Source of the DNA: Paenibacillus sp. GM2
GTDB lineage: Bacteria > Bacillota > Bacilli > Paenibacillales > Paenibacillaceae
DNA: 62,909 nucleotides
Direction of reading: 5' to 3'
Assembly: GCF_900069005.2 (NCBI RefSeq)
Contig: NZ_LN831279.1
Span: 957,463-1,020,371 of the forward strand
Each line of letters starts with the position of its first letter. Within the stretch, counting starts at the first letter, position 1. Positions 1-9,929 of the stretch are shown here, one piece after another. The notes under the pieces were generated by a model. That model had not been told where the DNA came from. It saw nothing but the letters and a program-made list of their open reading frames with translations, and made no database searches. A program made the position numbers and the translations under genes.

Positions 1-3000
1 GCAATAACAGCGCTGTGGGCAGCATTACCATTAACGGCGGGTCTGTCAAGGCGCTTGACAGCAAGTCGGCGACCAGTGTGTTCCCTAGCCCAAGCAACAG
101 CGCGGGATATGGAGTCTATCTCAATACGCTGACGATTCCGAACCATATTAACGAATATGTGGCTGCAGGAAGCTTGAACGGTGTTGATTTCGCGGGTGAG
201 CCTAATGCGCAGGCAGGTATCTATGGCATTCACGATGTGAAGACTCTGCCTAATGATATCAAGACGAACGGCGTATTGTATTTCTATCTGCCGACTTCCG
301 GGGAAGTGGATGAAGAGATTCTCGTAACGCCAGCAAGCATTACTTATGGTACTTATGGAGCCAGTTATGTCCGGGGGAATCATGACAGTAACGCACAGAC
401 CTTGGCGGAGACGCTCAAACTCGAAATTCTATCTCCTGAAACTGGAGGCACACCGCAAAAAGAACTCTCAGGCGCGATGTACACGGGTGCAATTACCTGG
501 CATGACGTGACGAATGGCGGAGTGCTTAAAGGTAAATTTGCAGGAGAAACTGTCTATAAAGCATCGGTCGAGTTGAGGGCTATCAATAGCTACAGCTGGC
601 CACCTACTTATGTCATGGTAGATGGTGGATCTGTATCCAATACGAAGGTGAATGGCACTGGTGTTGGCAATACCTTGACTTTTGATGTAGAGTTTCCTGC
701 TACAGCGGCTGGTGAAGTCGAAGACGATCCAGAATCTGTGCCGGATCCGGGCCCTGCACCGGGATCTAATATATCTATATCCGTGGTAGTAAGTATCTGG
801 AACGAGTTGAATAGAGCTATTGAATCGGCTATTCAAGAGAGAATCAATCTCGGAGCTTCCTCGATTACTATCGATCTGAGTCAATTACGTCCTACAGACG
901 AGGTAACCACAGTCTCGATACCTAAGGATGAGACGGTTACCATAAAAGGGGTAGCAGGCAAGACGTTTGATAAGGTAGCTTTCCGGTTTGAGGGAAATAA
1001 CAAGATTACGATTGAAAATCTGCAGGTCAAATCGGATGACCAGCACAAAAGTACTTATGATGCCAGACAAGGCCCGGCACCTTTGTATTTTGTATCCGGT
1101 GATAATGCCCTTGTTTTCAAAGGGGAAAATATTATCACAAGTGGACATACGACACTAGGACAGCAAGGCTATGGTGCAGCGATAGGCATATCGTTTGGCA
1201 GCAATTTGACGATTTCAGGCGCGGCGGATGATGCCAACGCAAGCTTGACCGCGAATGGCGGTGTGAGCGGCGCCGGTATCGGCGGCGGGGAATCGAACAC
1301 AGTCGGAAATATTGCTATCAATAGCGGTCGGATCATTGCCAATGGCGGTCGTTTTGCTCCAGGCATCGGCGCCGGAGGATCCAACGGGATCATGAGCGGT
1401 ATTACGATTAATGGCGGGGTTATTACTGCCAATGGCGGCAGCAGTCTTCTTGGAAGCGGTGGTGGAGCGGGCATTGGCCTTAGCGCATCAGATGCTACTT
1501 CAGACTTACACGGCCAAATTGATCGTATTACGATCAACGGCGGTACTGTAGAAGCGGTCGGTGGTCCTGCAGCAGCAGGTATTGGCACTGGCCCGGGTTC
1601 TTCCGGGACAATTGGCAGTATCAAAATCAATGGCGGGACTATAACTGCAACTGGCGGTAATCGCGACGGTATTCTTTTATCCGGCGGTGGAGCTGGGATC
1701 GGTATCGGCAGAAACGACAGCGGAAGCATTGGCAATATCAGCATTGCTGGCGGCCAGATCGTTGCGACCGGCGGTCAAGGCTCCGCAGGCATTGGCGGAG
1801 GTCCTTGGGCGAAAAATGCAGTAGACAGCATTTTAATTTCCGGTGGTACTATCACCGCTAAAGGCGGTTCCGACGGTAATGGTATCGGCAAAGGCAGCGA
1901 CGGTGTTGTCGGCGAGATTACTATAGATGGCGGTTCAGTTCAGGCTACCAACAGTAACTCGGTAACCAGCGTCTCTCCAAGGCCTGTCAACAGTGCGGGT
2001 CAAGCGGTTTACCTTAATACCCTTACTGTTCTTCGACACAGTGATCAATATGTGGCGGCAGCCAGTATTAATGGAGTGGATTGTGCAGATCTTCCGGACG
2101 CACAATCAGGTGTTTATGGTATTAAAGATGTGAGAATGCTGCCGAATGACAGCAAGGTGAACGGCAATCTGTTTTTCTACTTGCCACCTTCTGGCGAGAT
2201 AGAAGAAGAGGTTCTCGTAACGCCATCCAGCAATAATTATGGGGCATATGGTGCCCGTTATATTCGCAGAAGTCATGACGAGAATGCGCAGACACTAGCG
2301 GAGACAATTAAGGTTAACATCGTCGCTCCGAAAACGGGAGAAGCTCCTCAAACGGCGGTTTCGGATGTTAAGTTTACAGGTACAATCACCTGGTACAACA
2401 AGACAAATGGCGGCGAGGATTTTGCTGGCAGCACGTTTGCTGGAAATACGAAGTATTCGGCAACAGTAAAACTGAAATCATTGAATACTTATAGTTGGCC
2501 AACAACGATGTATATTTCAGTGAATGGTACAGTATCCAATATGAAAGTAACGGGTACGGGTGCCGGCAATACCCTGACTTTTGACGTTGAGTTCCCTGCT
2601 ACGGAATTTATCACTTTAGGGGATCAGAGCATCGTCATGAAGGCTCCAGTCATCGGAGAGACACCTCAAGCTGAGGTAGCTGACGGAGACGGATTTACAG
2701 GGACTAGTCTAACTTGGTATGACGAAACAAACGGAGGAGTTCACAACGGCGTGTTTGCTTCAGGAACGGTTTACCGAGCAGCTGTTGTATTGACCTCCGG
2801 GGGTAACTACAAATGGCCATTGATCGTACCTAGTATTACGGTAGATGGCGGAGTAGTAACCAACATCACAGTTGATGAGCTTGGTAGAGAATTAACTTTT
2901 GATGTTGTTTTCCCAATGACACCAACCGTGACCGCACCGGATGGTTCTACCATCACGGATAATGGAGATGGCACAGTAACTGTAGAACTGCCAAGTGGTT

Positions 3001-6000
3001 CGACAGTAACCGTACCGTCTGGTTCGAACGTAACGGATAACGAAGACGGCACAGTCACTGTGGAGGTCCCAAGCGGCCCAACAGTAACCGTCCCGGAAGG
3101 CTCAACCGTAACGGATAACGAGGATGGCACAGTCACTGTAGAGGTTCCGAGTGGCCCGACAGTAACGGTCCCAGGTGGCTCAACCGTAACGGATAATGAG
3201 GACGGAACAGTAACCATAGAACTGCCAAGCGGTTCGACGGTAACCGTCCCGGATGGTTCGGTCGTAACGGATAACGGGGATGGCACAGTAACCATAGAAC
3301 TGCCAAGTGGTTCAACGGTAACTGTACCGAATGGCTCGGTTGTAACAGATAACGGAGATGGAACAGTAACTGTAGAACTGCCAAGCGGTTCGACAGTAAC
3401 GATACCGTCTGGTTCAATCGTAACAGATGGCGAGGACGGCATGGTAATTGTAGAACTGCCAAGCGGGGAAACAGTGACCGTACCATCCGGCTCCATTGTA
3501 AATGAAGATGGAACTATCGTTGGTGAACAACCGGGTGAACAGCCAGGTGAGCAACCGGGCGAACAGCCAGGTGAACAACCAGGAGAGCAGCCGGGAGAGC
3601 AACCAGGAGAACAACCAAGTGGTCCGAGCGTAACTGTCCCGGACGGCTCAGTTGTAACAGATAACGAAGATGGGACAGTAACCGTAGAACTTCCAAGTGG
3701 TTCAACGGTGACGGTACCAAATGGCTCGATTGTTATAGATAACGGAGATGGAACAGTAACTGTAGAGCTGCCAAGCGGTTCAACAGTAACGGTACCATCA
3801 GGTTCGATCGTAACAGATGGCGAGGACGGCATGGTAATTGTAGAACTGCCAAACGGGGAAACAGTGACCGTACCATCCGGCTCCATTGTAAATGAAGATG
3901 GAACTATCGTTGGTGAGCAACCGGGCGAGCAGCCAGGTGAACAACCAGGAGAGCAGCCGGGAGAGCAACCAGGAGAACAACCAAGTGGTCCGAGCGTAAC
4001 TGTCCCGGACGGCTCAGTTGTAACAGATAACGAAGATGGGACAGTAACCGTAGAACTTCCAAGTGGTTCAACGGTGACGGTACCAAATGGCTCGATTGTT
4101 ATAGATAACGGAGATGGAACAGTAACTGTAGAACTGCCAAGCGGTTCAACAGTAACGGTACCATCAGGTTCGATCGTAACAGATGGCGAGGACGGCATGG
4201 TAATTGTAGAACTGCCAAGCGGGGAAACAGTGACCGTACCATCCGGCTCCATTGTAAATGAAGATGGAACTATCGTTGGTGAGCAACCAGGCGAACAGCC
4301 AGGTGAACAACCAGGTGAACAACCGGGTGAACAGCCAGGTGAGCAACCGGGCGAACAGCCAGGTGAACAACCAGGAGAGCAGCCGGGAGAGCAACCAGGA
4401 GAACAACCAAGTGGTCCGAGCGTAACTGTCCCGGACGGCTCAGTTGTAACAGATAACGAAGACGGCACAGTAACCGTAGAGGTCCCGAGTGGCCCAACAG
4501 TAACTGTCCCGGACGGCTCTACCGTAACGGACAATGAGGATGGAACAGTCACTGTAGAGGTTCCAAGTGGCCCGACAGTAACAGTTCCAGGTGGCTCAAC
4601 TGTAACGGATAACGAAGATGGAACAGTCACTGTAGAGGTTCCAAGTGGCCCGACAGTAACGGTCCCAGGTGGTTCAACCGTAACGGATAATGAGGATGGC
4701 ACAGTCACTGTAGAGGTTCCGAGTGGCCCGACAGTAACTGTCCCGGACGGCTCTACCGTAACGGACAATGAGGATGGCACAGTAACCGTAGAACTGCCAA
4801 GCGGTTCGACGGTAACCGTCCCGGATGGTTCGGTCGTAACGGATAACGGGGATGGAACAGTAACCGTAGAGATCCCGAGTGGCCCAACAGTAACAGTTCC
4901 AGGTGGCTCAACTGTAACGGATAACGGAGATGGAACAGTAACCGTAGAACTTCCAAGTGGTTCAACGGTAACCGTACCAAATGGCTCGGTTGTTGTAGAT
5001 AACGGAGATGGAACAGTAACTGTAGAACTGCCAAGCGGTTCAACAGTAACGGTACCATCAGGTTCGATCGTAACAGATGGCGAGGACGGCATGGTAATTG
5101 TAGAACTGCCAAGCGGGGAAACAGTGACCGTACCATCCGGCTCCATTGTAAATGAAGATGGAACTATCGTTAGTGAGCAACCGGGCGAACAGCCAGGTGA
5201 ACAACCGGGTGAACAGCCAGGTGAGCAACCGGGAGAACAACCGGGAGAACAGCCAGGTGAGCAACCGGGCGAACAACCGGGAGAACAACCAGGCGAACAA
5301 CCGGGAGAACAGCCAGGTGAGCAACCAGGCGAACAACCGGGAGAGCAACCGGGCGAACAGCCAGGCGAACAACCAGGCGAACAGCCAGGTGAGCAACCGG
5401 GCGAACAGCCAGGTGAACAACCAGGAGAGCAGCCGGGCGAGCAACCAGGAGAACAACCAAGTGGTCCGAGCGTAACTGTCCCGGACGGCTCAGTTGTAAC
5501 AGATAACGAAGATGGGACAGTAACCGTAGAACTTCCAAGTGGTTCAACGGTGACGGTACCAAATGGCTCGATTGTTATAGATAACGGAGATGGAACAGTA
5601 ACTGTAGAGCTGCCAAGCGGTTCAACAGTAACGGTACCATCAGGTTCGATCGTAACAGATGGCGAGGACGGCATGGTAATTGTAGAACTGCCAAACGGGG
5701 AAACAGTGACCGTACCATCCGGCTCCATCGTAAATGAAGATGGAACTATCGTTAGTGAACAACCGGGAGAACAGCCAGGCGAACAACCGGGCGAACAGCC
5801 AGGTGAACAACCAGGAGAGCAGCCGGGAGAGCAACCAGGCGAACAACCAAGTGGTCCGAGCGTAACTGTCCCGGACGGCTCAGTTGTAACAGATAACGAA
5901 GATGGGACAGTAACCGTAGAACTGCCAAGTGGTTCAACGGTAACCGTACCAAATGGCTCGGTTGTTGTAGATAACGGAGATGGAACAGTAACTGTAGAAC

Positions 6001-6938
6001 TGCCAAGCGGTTCAACAGTAACGGTACCATCAGGTTCGATCGTAACAGATGGCGAGGACGGCATGATAATTGTAGAACTGCCAAACGGGGAAACAGTGAC
6101 CGTACCATCCGGCTCCATCGTAAATGAAGATGGAACTATCGTTGGTGAACAGCCAGGCGAGCAACCGGGAGAACAACCGGGAGAGCAACCAGGTGAACAA
6201 CCAGGTTCAGGCCAAGAAACAGGTAACGCAGGCGGCAGCACAGGAGGTAATGTAGGAGGTATTACAGGTGGCAACGCAGGCGGCAATACAGATAGTAATA
6301 CTGGAGACATTGCAGGTGGCAATATAGATGACAGTACTAGTGACACTACAGAGGATAACACAGGTGACAGCGTAGTTGTCTGGAAGAATCCTTTTATCGA
6401 CGTGAAAGAGTCAGACTGGTTCTACAAGGCTGTAGAGTTCAGTGTAGTCAGAGGACTATTTAATGGGACAACTGCGACAACGTTTAGCCCGAATCTGCCA
6501 ATGACGCGTGCGATGCTGGTGACAGTACTTTATCGTCTTGAGGGCTCACCTGTAGTGAAGGGGACCAATAGTTTCACGGATGTGAAAAACGGAGAATGGT
6601 ACACAAATGCGATCATTTGGGCCAATGCGAATGGTTTTGCCACTGGATATGGCGGCGGTCGATTCGGGACAAATGATAACGTAACGCGTGAACAGATGGC
6701 ATTAATTCTGTATAACTTTGCGGTGTACAAAGGATACGATGTAACGAAGAGATCGGAGCTGGCTGCTTATGATGATGCGTCAAGCATTAGCAGTTGGGCA
6801 TATACAGCCATGAGCTGGGCGAATGCCGAAGGCATCGTTAAGGGGCGTTCCAATACGACGCTCGTGCCGAAAGGCTATTCGACTCGTGCGGAGGTTGCGA
6901 CGATTCTGATGCGTTTCATCCAAGGTTATATGGAATAA
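1..6938 (+). CDS. Giant repeat-built S-layer-homology (SLH) surface protein, 5' end missing
   Basis: The reading frame is open to the left edge, so the true start lies outside; about 2,311 residues are visible. The N-terminal part shows glycine-rich units of the form I-x-I-x-G-G-x-I-x-A-x-G-G followed by GAGIG, as expected for a beta-helix or carbohydrate-binding stack, flanked by two copies of a longer segment (around bases 30-410 and 1930-2300). Then come Ig-like segments, a long array of 26-residue units alternating with GEQP tracts (2928-6203), a Gly/Asn/Thr-rich linker, and three SLH domains at about 6387-6540, 6567-6723 and 6778-6927, carrying the TRA/TRE motifs. SLH domains bind pyruvylated secondary cell-wall polymer, so the protein is expected to be non-covalently wall-bound. 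No enzyme domain is seen. Adhesin, matrix or S-layer-associated roles are inference. Confidence 0.9.
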   Translation, partial: NNSAVGSITINGGSVKALDSKSATSVFPSPSNSAGYGVYLNTLTIPNHINEYVAAGSLNGVDFAGEPNAQAGIYGIHDVKTLPNDIKTNGVLYFYLPTSGEVDEEILVTPASITYGTYGASYVRGNHDSNAQTLAETLKLEILSPETGGTPQKELSGAMYTGAITWHDVTNGGVLKGKFAGETVYKASVELRAINSYSWPPTYVMVDGGSVSNTKVNGTGVGNTLTFDVEFPATAAGEVEDDPESVPDPGPAPGSNISISVVVSIWNELNRAIESAIQERINLGASSITIDLSQLRPTDEVTTVSIPKDETVTIKGVAGKTFDKVAFRFEGNNKITIENLQVKSDDQHKSTYDARQGPAPLYFVSGDNALVFKGENIITSGHTTLGQQGYGAAIGISFGSNLTISGAADDANASLTANGGVSGAGIGGGESNTVGNIAINSGRIIANGGRFAPGIGAGGSNGIMSGITINGGVITANGGSSLLGSGGGAGIGLSASDATSDLHGQIDRITINGGTVEAVGGPAAAGIGTGPGSSGTIGSIKINGGTITATGGNRDGILLSGGGAGIGIGRNDSGSIGNISIAGGQIVATGGQGSAGIGGGPWAKNAVDSILISGGTITAKGGSDGNGIGKGSDGVVGEITIDGGSVQATNSNSVTSVSPRPVNSAGQAVYLNTLTVLRHSDQYVAAASINGVDCADLPDAQSGVYGIKDVRMLPNDSKVNGNLFFYLPPSGEIEEEVLVTPSSNNYGAYGARYIRRSHDENAQTLAETIKVNIVAPKTGEAPQTAVSDVKFTGTITWYNKTNGGEDFAGSTFAGNTKYSATVKLKSLNTYSWPTTMYISVNGTVSNMKVTGTGAGNTLTFDVEFPATEFITLGDQSIVMKAPVIGETPQAEVADGDGFTGTSLTWYDETNGGVHNGVFASGTVYRAAVVLTSGGNYKWPLIVPSITVDGGVVTNITVDELGRELTFDVVFPMTPTVTAPDGSTITDNGDGTVTVELPSGSTVTVPSGSNVTDNEDGTVTVEVPSGPTVTVPEGSTVTDNEDGTVTVEVPSGPTVTVPGGSTVTDNEDGTVTIELPSGSTVTVPDGSVVTDNGDGTVTIELPSGSTVTVPNGSVVTDNGDGTVTVELPSGSTVTIPSGSIVTDGEDGMVIVELPSGETVTVPSGSIVNEDGTIVGEQPGEQPGEQPGEQPGEQPGEQPGEQPGEQPSGPSVTVPDGSVVTDNEDGTVTVELPSGSTVTVPNGSIVIDNGDGTVTVELPSGSTVTVPSGSIVTDGEDGMVIVELPNGETVTVPSGSIVNEDGTIVGEQPGEQPGEQPGEQPGEQPGEQPSGPSVTVPDGSVVTDNEDGTVTVELPSGSTVTVPNGSIVIDNGDGTVTVELPSGSTVTVPSGSIVTDGEDGMVIVELPSGETVTVPSGSIVNEDGTIVGEQPGEQPGEQPGEQPGEQPGEQPGEQPGEQPGEQPGEQPGEQPSGPSVTVPDGSVVTDNEDGTVTVEVPSGPTVTVPDGSTVTDNEDGTVTVEVPSGPTVTVPGGSTVTDNEDGTVTVEVPSGPTVTVPGGSTVTDNEDGTVTVEVPSGPTVTVPDGSTVTDNEDGTVTVELPSGSTVTVPDGSVVTDNGDGTVTVEIPSGPTVTVPGGSTVTDNGDGTVTVELPSGSTVTVPNGSVVVDNGDGTVTVELPSGSTVTVPSGSIVTDGEDGMVIVELPSGETVTVPSGSIVNEDGTIVSEQPGEQPGEQPGEQPGEQPGEQPGEQPGEQPGEQPGEQPGEQPGEQPGEQPGEQPGEQPGEQPGEQPGEQPGEQPGEQPGEQPGEQPGEQPGEQPSGPSVTVPDGSVVTDNEDGTVTVELPSGSTVTVPNGSIVIDNGDGTVTVELPSGSTVTVPSGSIVTDGEDGMVIVELPNGETVTVPSGSIVNEDGTIVSEQPGEQPGEQPGEQPGEQPGEQPGEQPGEQPSGPSVTVPDGSVVTDNEDGTVTVELPSGSTVTVPNGSVVVDNGDGTVTVELPSGSTVTVPSGSIVTDGEDGMIIVELPNGETVTVPSGSIVNEDGTIVGEQPGEQPGEQPGEQPGEQPGSGQETGNAGGSTGGNVGGITGGNAGGNTDSNTGDIAGGNIDDSTSDTTEDNTGDSVVVWKNPFIDVKESDWFYKAVEFSVVRGLFNGTTATTFSPNLPMTRAMLVTVLYRLEGSPVVKGTNSFTDVKNGEWYTNAIIWANANGFATGYGGGRFGTNDNVTREQMALILYNFAVYKGYDVTKRSELAAYDDASSISSWAYTAMSWANAEGIVKGRSNTTLVPKGYSTRAEVATILMRFIQGYME
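2928..6203 (+). repeat. Modular coding repeat: 26-residue units plus GEQP tracts
   Basis: The array has six blocks. Each block consists of 78-base units (26 residues, consensus VTVPDGSxVTDNxDGTVTVE then LPSGST) and ends with a truncated 16-residue unit (VTVPSGSIVNEDGTIV). Full units per block are 7, 3, 3, 9, 3 and 3. Each block is followed by a tract of 12-base GEQP units: 8 (3522-3617), 6 (3912-3983), 11 (4278-4409), 24 (5172-5459), 8 (5754-5849) and 5 (6144-6203). Blocks 2, 3, 5 and 6 with their SGPS lead are each exactly 294 bases; block 4 is 294 plus six extra 78-base units. Near-identical copies at DNA level suggest recent expansion by recombination or slippage. Confidence 0.95.
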
Positions 6939-6953
6939 GCAAACCTATAAGTA

Positions 6954-6987
6954 AAGAAGAGGGTGGCCACAATGGCCCCCTCTTCTT
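6954..6987 (+). terminator. Hairpin after the SLH gene
   Basis: An inverted repeat (AAGAAGAGGG... paired with ...CCTCTTCTT, extended by GGCC/GGCC) lies 16 bases after the stop codon. There is no good T-run, so it may work as a weak terminator or as a barrier between the two convergent genes. Confidence 0.55.
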
Positions 6988-7096
6988 GGCTTATATAAGC
7001 AAACCCAAAACGCGGTAAGACAATCCAAGCATAAAGATAATTGAATTTACTGGCGGAGAAAATCTGGCACCAGTCCTGAATCAAAGGAAGGGAAAA

Positions 7097-7906
7097 CTAA
7101 TTGGTTCTCTTGGAGGAATTGCTCTGAGACCTTCGAGCTATGACTGCCAAACGTCCATTATCATTGGAATATTCGCATGTTGAGAGGGTTATAAGCTGAT
7201 CCCCATACTCGGCCGATATCCCCGTATTATAAAGAGCGAGCTGTTTTATATTTTGAATGAAGGCATCAAATTCTGTTTTTGTCTCTGCGTTTATAAATTG
7301 ATAGTACTTGAAGACCTGTTCATCCTTGCGGTATACCTTGGAAAGAATCACAGCGATAACTTCATATTCCCCATGCTCATAGAGAGTGTCAAACTGAATG
7401 ATGGGGTGCTTTTCGTAATAGTCTTTATTCTTGTAATAGGTCAACGCGTGAAACATGCTTCCATTCTTCATATTGTGTCCATGGATGATCCAGTTTGTGG
7501 TTGGTTCTGCTATGCTGGAGCGGGAGTCCAAAAAAGGGAGGCCACTTTTGCTTTTACGTCGGTCGAAGCCATGATCCAGGTAAAATTCCGCATCTTGCGG
7601 GGTATGCATAACAGGGTAATGAATCGGGGTCCCCTCAATACTGAGCCAACCAGCGATATCCTGATTCTGCCGAGCTAAGGAACCAAGCTGAGGGAGTACT
7701 GCCTGTCGGGCTTTTTCTACGCCAACCTCAGAGGTTTCTGAATGAAGTACAAGGGCTGGAGCAGCAGAGGAGTTCATTTGCCGCTCCAACCCTTTAACTA
7801 TATAAGCTGTATGGTAGTGATCATACGTATAAATTCCAAGGTGAATCAGGGAATACAGGAAGGTCATACTGAAAAAGGCGACAAGGATGGCTTTGCGTCT
7901 GTTCAT
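7097..7906 (-). CDS. srtB: Class B sortase
   Basis: 269 residues: a short cytoplasmic start, one membrane segment (about 7-25), then the sortase domain. The catalytic set is visible: His in WIIHGHN (H144), Cys in TLSTCEYS (C244) and Arg in AVIAR (R258). The TLSTCEYS context and the long inserts are typical of class B enzymes. Sortases cleave a C-terminal sorting signal on the outer face of the membrane and attach the substrate to peptidoglycan or to another protein. The start has AAAGGCGG 10 bases upstream. The gene lies 34 bases after its probable substrate gene in the same orientation, so the two likely form one operon. Class B enzymes often act on NPQTN-like signals; here the neighbour carries IPQTG, so the pairing is inferred from location. 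Confidence 0.9.
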   Translation of the reverse strand: MNRRKAILVAFFSMTFLYSLIHLGIYTYDHYHTAYIVKGLERQMNSSAAPALVLHSETSEVGVEKARQAVLPQLGSLARQNQDIAGWLSIEGTPIHYPVMHTPQDAEFYLDHGFDRRKSKSGLPFLDSRSSIAEPTTNWIIHGHNMKNGSMFHALTYYKNKDYYEKHPIIQFDTLYEHGEYEVIAVILSKVYRKDEQVFKYYQFINAETKTEFDAFIQNIKQLALYNTGISAEYGDQLITLSTCEYSNDNGRLAVIARRSQSNSSKRTN

Positions 7907-7940
7907 AGGTTCTTACCGCCTTTCCGTACTTTGTATGATG

Positions 7941-9770
7941 TTATTTCCTGCGTCCAAGCTTGAAAAAAACAGCAATTGACAGCAGCATCAGGGATGCATA
8001 ATAAGTCCATGATATATCCGAATCTCCCGTTTGCGGTATTTCGTCAAGTTCACTACTGCTTGTCGGTATTTCCACAGGTTCTATAATGACTGACGGTGGC
8101 GAGGAATCCTGCAATGGATGATTCGGATTATCAGCAGAAGGACTATTGGTACCATTGCTGTCAGGATCAGAGATATCAACCGTAGCCGGAATGCTGTCAC
8201 CAGGATTAGAGGTGTTGTCTATAGTCGGTGAACTGGTGTTTGGATTGGAGACATCAATGGTGTCTGGAGTGTTATCGTTAGCAATAGTTGCATCGCCTGT
8301 ATCAGGCGAGTTATGGCCCGGAGTGAAGATAGAAGTATTATTGTCAGCATTGTCATCCGGTTTTGAATTGCCGGCTTCACTTGCTGATTTGCTTACAATC
8401 ATAAAATTGACATCCTGACTGATCCGCGCGGATTCATCAATATCGTTGTTTTTCCATACCGTATCAGTATTGACAGGGATATGTGAATACTGGTTATTGA
8501 GCCAGTTGGCAACCATTGAGAATAAGCCGTTAAGCTGCTGATTAGCCCTGTCCATATCCGTAACTCCGCCAACAGGCACTGTATTCTTTTGCTGATAGCT
8601 GCCTGGGTCCGTATTAGGATCTGCAAAAAAGACTAGTCCATCTTCATTATTGATTCTTACCTGAAGCCTTCTTGTGGTAGCAATATGTGAGAAGGCGTAT
8701 TCGCCATTCTTATCGGTGACCGTTGTTGCAATGACATTATTGCTGCTCTCTTCAAGCAGTTCCACTGTCTGGCCGGACAAGCTGCTGCCCTGATTCCAAT
8801 CCATGCCCGCCCCTTCGGGCAGTTCCACTTGACGAACAATGCCGTGGATTTGAGGGGAAGATAGGATTGTAGTTATTGGGACTTCAACCGTAGACATGGA
8901 TTCGTAGATCGAAGTTACCAGCTTCCACTCTTCCATCAGAGCGACAGCGCCATTAAATTCCCCCGTTGTTATATTATTGTCTGCGAGCTTCATAGGAAAA
9001 CTTATGTTTATGGTTAACGGTTGATAAGTGCTTGCCAATTTCAAGTCGAGAGGTTCGGTGCCAAGTGCTATGGAATTAGGAATCATGCTGTGATGCTCTA
9101 CGCGAATCGCATTTGTACTGCTAATAGGATTTGGCGGGATTTCGGAAAAGGTAGCCCCGCCGTCGGTAGAGTAGGAGATGGCTAATATTATTGAAAGCTC
9201 TTCGCCAGATAAAAACTCCTCCTGTCTATCCAGGAATTCCGGCCAATTCGTACTTGCAGCTTGATAGACGATTGGCTCTGGAATGCCATCGAGAAGCAGC
9301 TTTTGCTGGTTCGGGAAATGTAGTATCGTCGTGCTCTGGCTGAGTAGGGCCGGTACGAGTGCTATACCGAAACTTCCTGTCAGTGAATCATCAATGGCAT
9401 CCGGATAATGAACAACCGTCAGTGTTTTGAGGCTAGGAGTATTTAAGTCGTACATAGCCGTCTTGGATGACTCCAGGGTAAAGAAAACATTGCGCGAACT
9501 ATTAGATATGGCAGTTGCTTCCGAAAAGTCAGGTTCTTCTTCCGCTTCAACTGGGGTTACTGACTGCTCATAACCTTCGGTTGGGAACTCAGAAATACTT
9601 GCTGATGCCGGAGAATCCTGTGCCTGGTCCGGAGGAGCGCTATCCATCCGATCCGATATTTCCGGAACCGCATCTTCCGCATTGACATATAGAGGAGAAG
9701 CGGAAAATAAAAGAGGAATTAACAAAAACCCGGAGATGATGGAACTGGCCCTAAATACTGGTGATCTCAT
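7941..9770 (-). CDS. IPQTG cell-wall-anchored surface protein
   Basis: 609 residues. An N-terminal signal peptide (about 1-31, cleavage near VNA-ED), an extended beta-rich region, a Cna_B/SdrD-like segment (about 325-420; a GQTVELLEE start and a TVTDKNGEYAFSHI core, the usual pattern for this fold), a low-complexity Asn/Asp/Ser/Thr-rich spacer (about 455-570), and a C-terminal sorting signal made of IPQTG (578-582), a hydrophobic stretch and a positively charged KLGRRK tail. This is a full sortase substrate layout. The start has AGGAGG 7 bases upstream. It is followed by the sortase gene, its likely anchoring enzyme. The ligand or function of the exposed part is unknown. Confidence 0.85.
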   Translation of the reverse strand: MRSPVFRASSIISGFLLIPLLFSASPLYVNAEDAVPEISDRMDSAPPDQAQDSPASASISEFPTEGYEQSVTPVEAEEEPDFSEATAISNSSRNVFFTLESSKTAMYDLNTPSLKTLTVVHYPDAIDDSLTGSFGIALVPALLSQSTTILHFPNQQKLLLDGIPEPIVYQAASTNWPEFLDRQEEFLSGEELSIILAISYSTDGGATFSEIPPNPISSTNAIRVEHHSMIPNSIALGTEPLDLKLASTYQPLTINISFPMKLADNNITTGEFNGAVALMEEWKLVTSIYESMSTVEVPITTILSSPQIHGIVRQVELPEGAGMDWNQGSSLSGQTVELLEESSNNVIATTVTDKNGEYAFSHIATTRRLQVRINNEDGLVFFADPNTDPGSYQQKNTVPVGGVTDMDRANQQLNGLFSMVANWLNNQYSHIPVNTDTVWKNNDIDESARISQDVNFMIVSKSASEAGNSKPDDNADNNTSIFTPGHNSPDTGDATIANDNTPDTIDVSNPNTSSPTIDNTSNPGDSIPATVDISDPDSNGTNSPSADNPNHPLQDSSPPSVIIEPVEIPTSSSELDEIPQTGDSDISWTYYASLMLLSIAVFFKLGRRK

Positions 9771-9929
9771 TTCTTGGCCTCCTAAAGCTAATATTTTGCC
9801 AATCCAATCTAATGATAAATTCCTCTCGTTTTAGAGGTGAATGTTCCGAATTCATCGTTTTTTGTGCTGAATTTATAGGAGGGGAGATTTGAAAGCGTTG
9901 TCCTCTTGTTCAACCTGTCCATAAGAGGT

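Noticed and set aside
5152..5475. Plus-strand frame in the GEQP tract
   Set aside because: Shadow of the tetrapeptide repeat in another frame; only Asn/Gln/Arg/Ser repeats.
3522..6203. CRISPR-like appearance of regular repeats
   Set aside because: Repeats are coding, in frame, contiguous and lack unique spacers.
2807..6361. Very long minus-strand open frame opposite the SLH repeat (about 1,184 codons)
   Set aside because: The 78- and 12-base units keep every frame in phase and happen to lack stops, so the frame is a by-product of the repeat. It has no ribosome site and the plus strand has clear domains.
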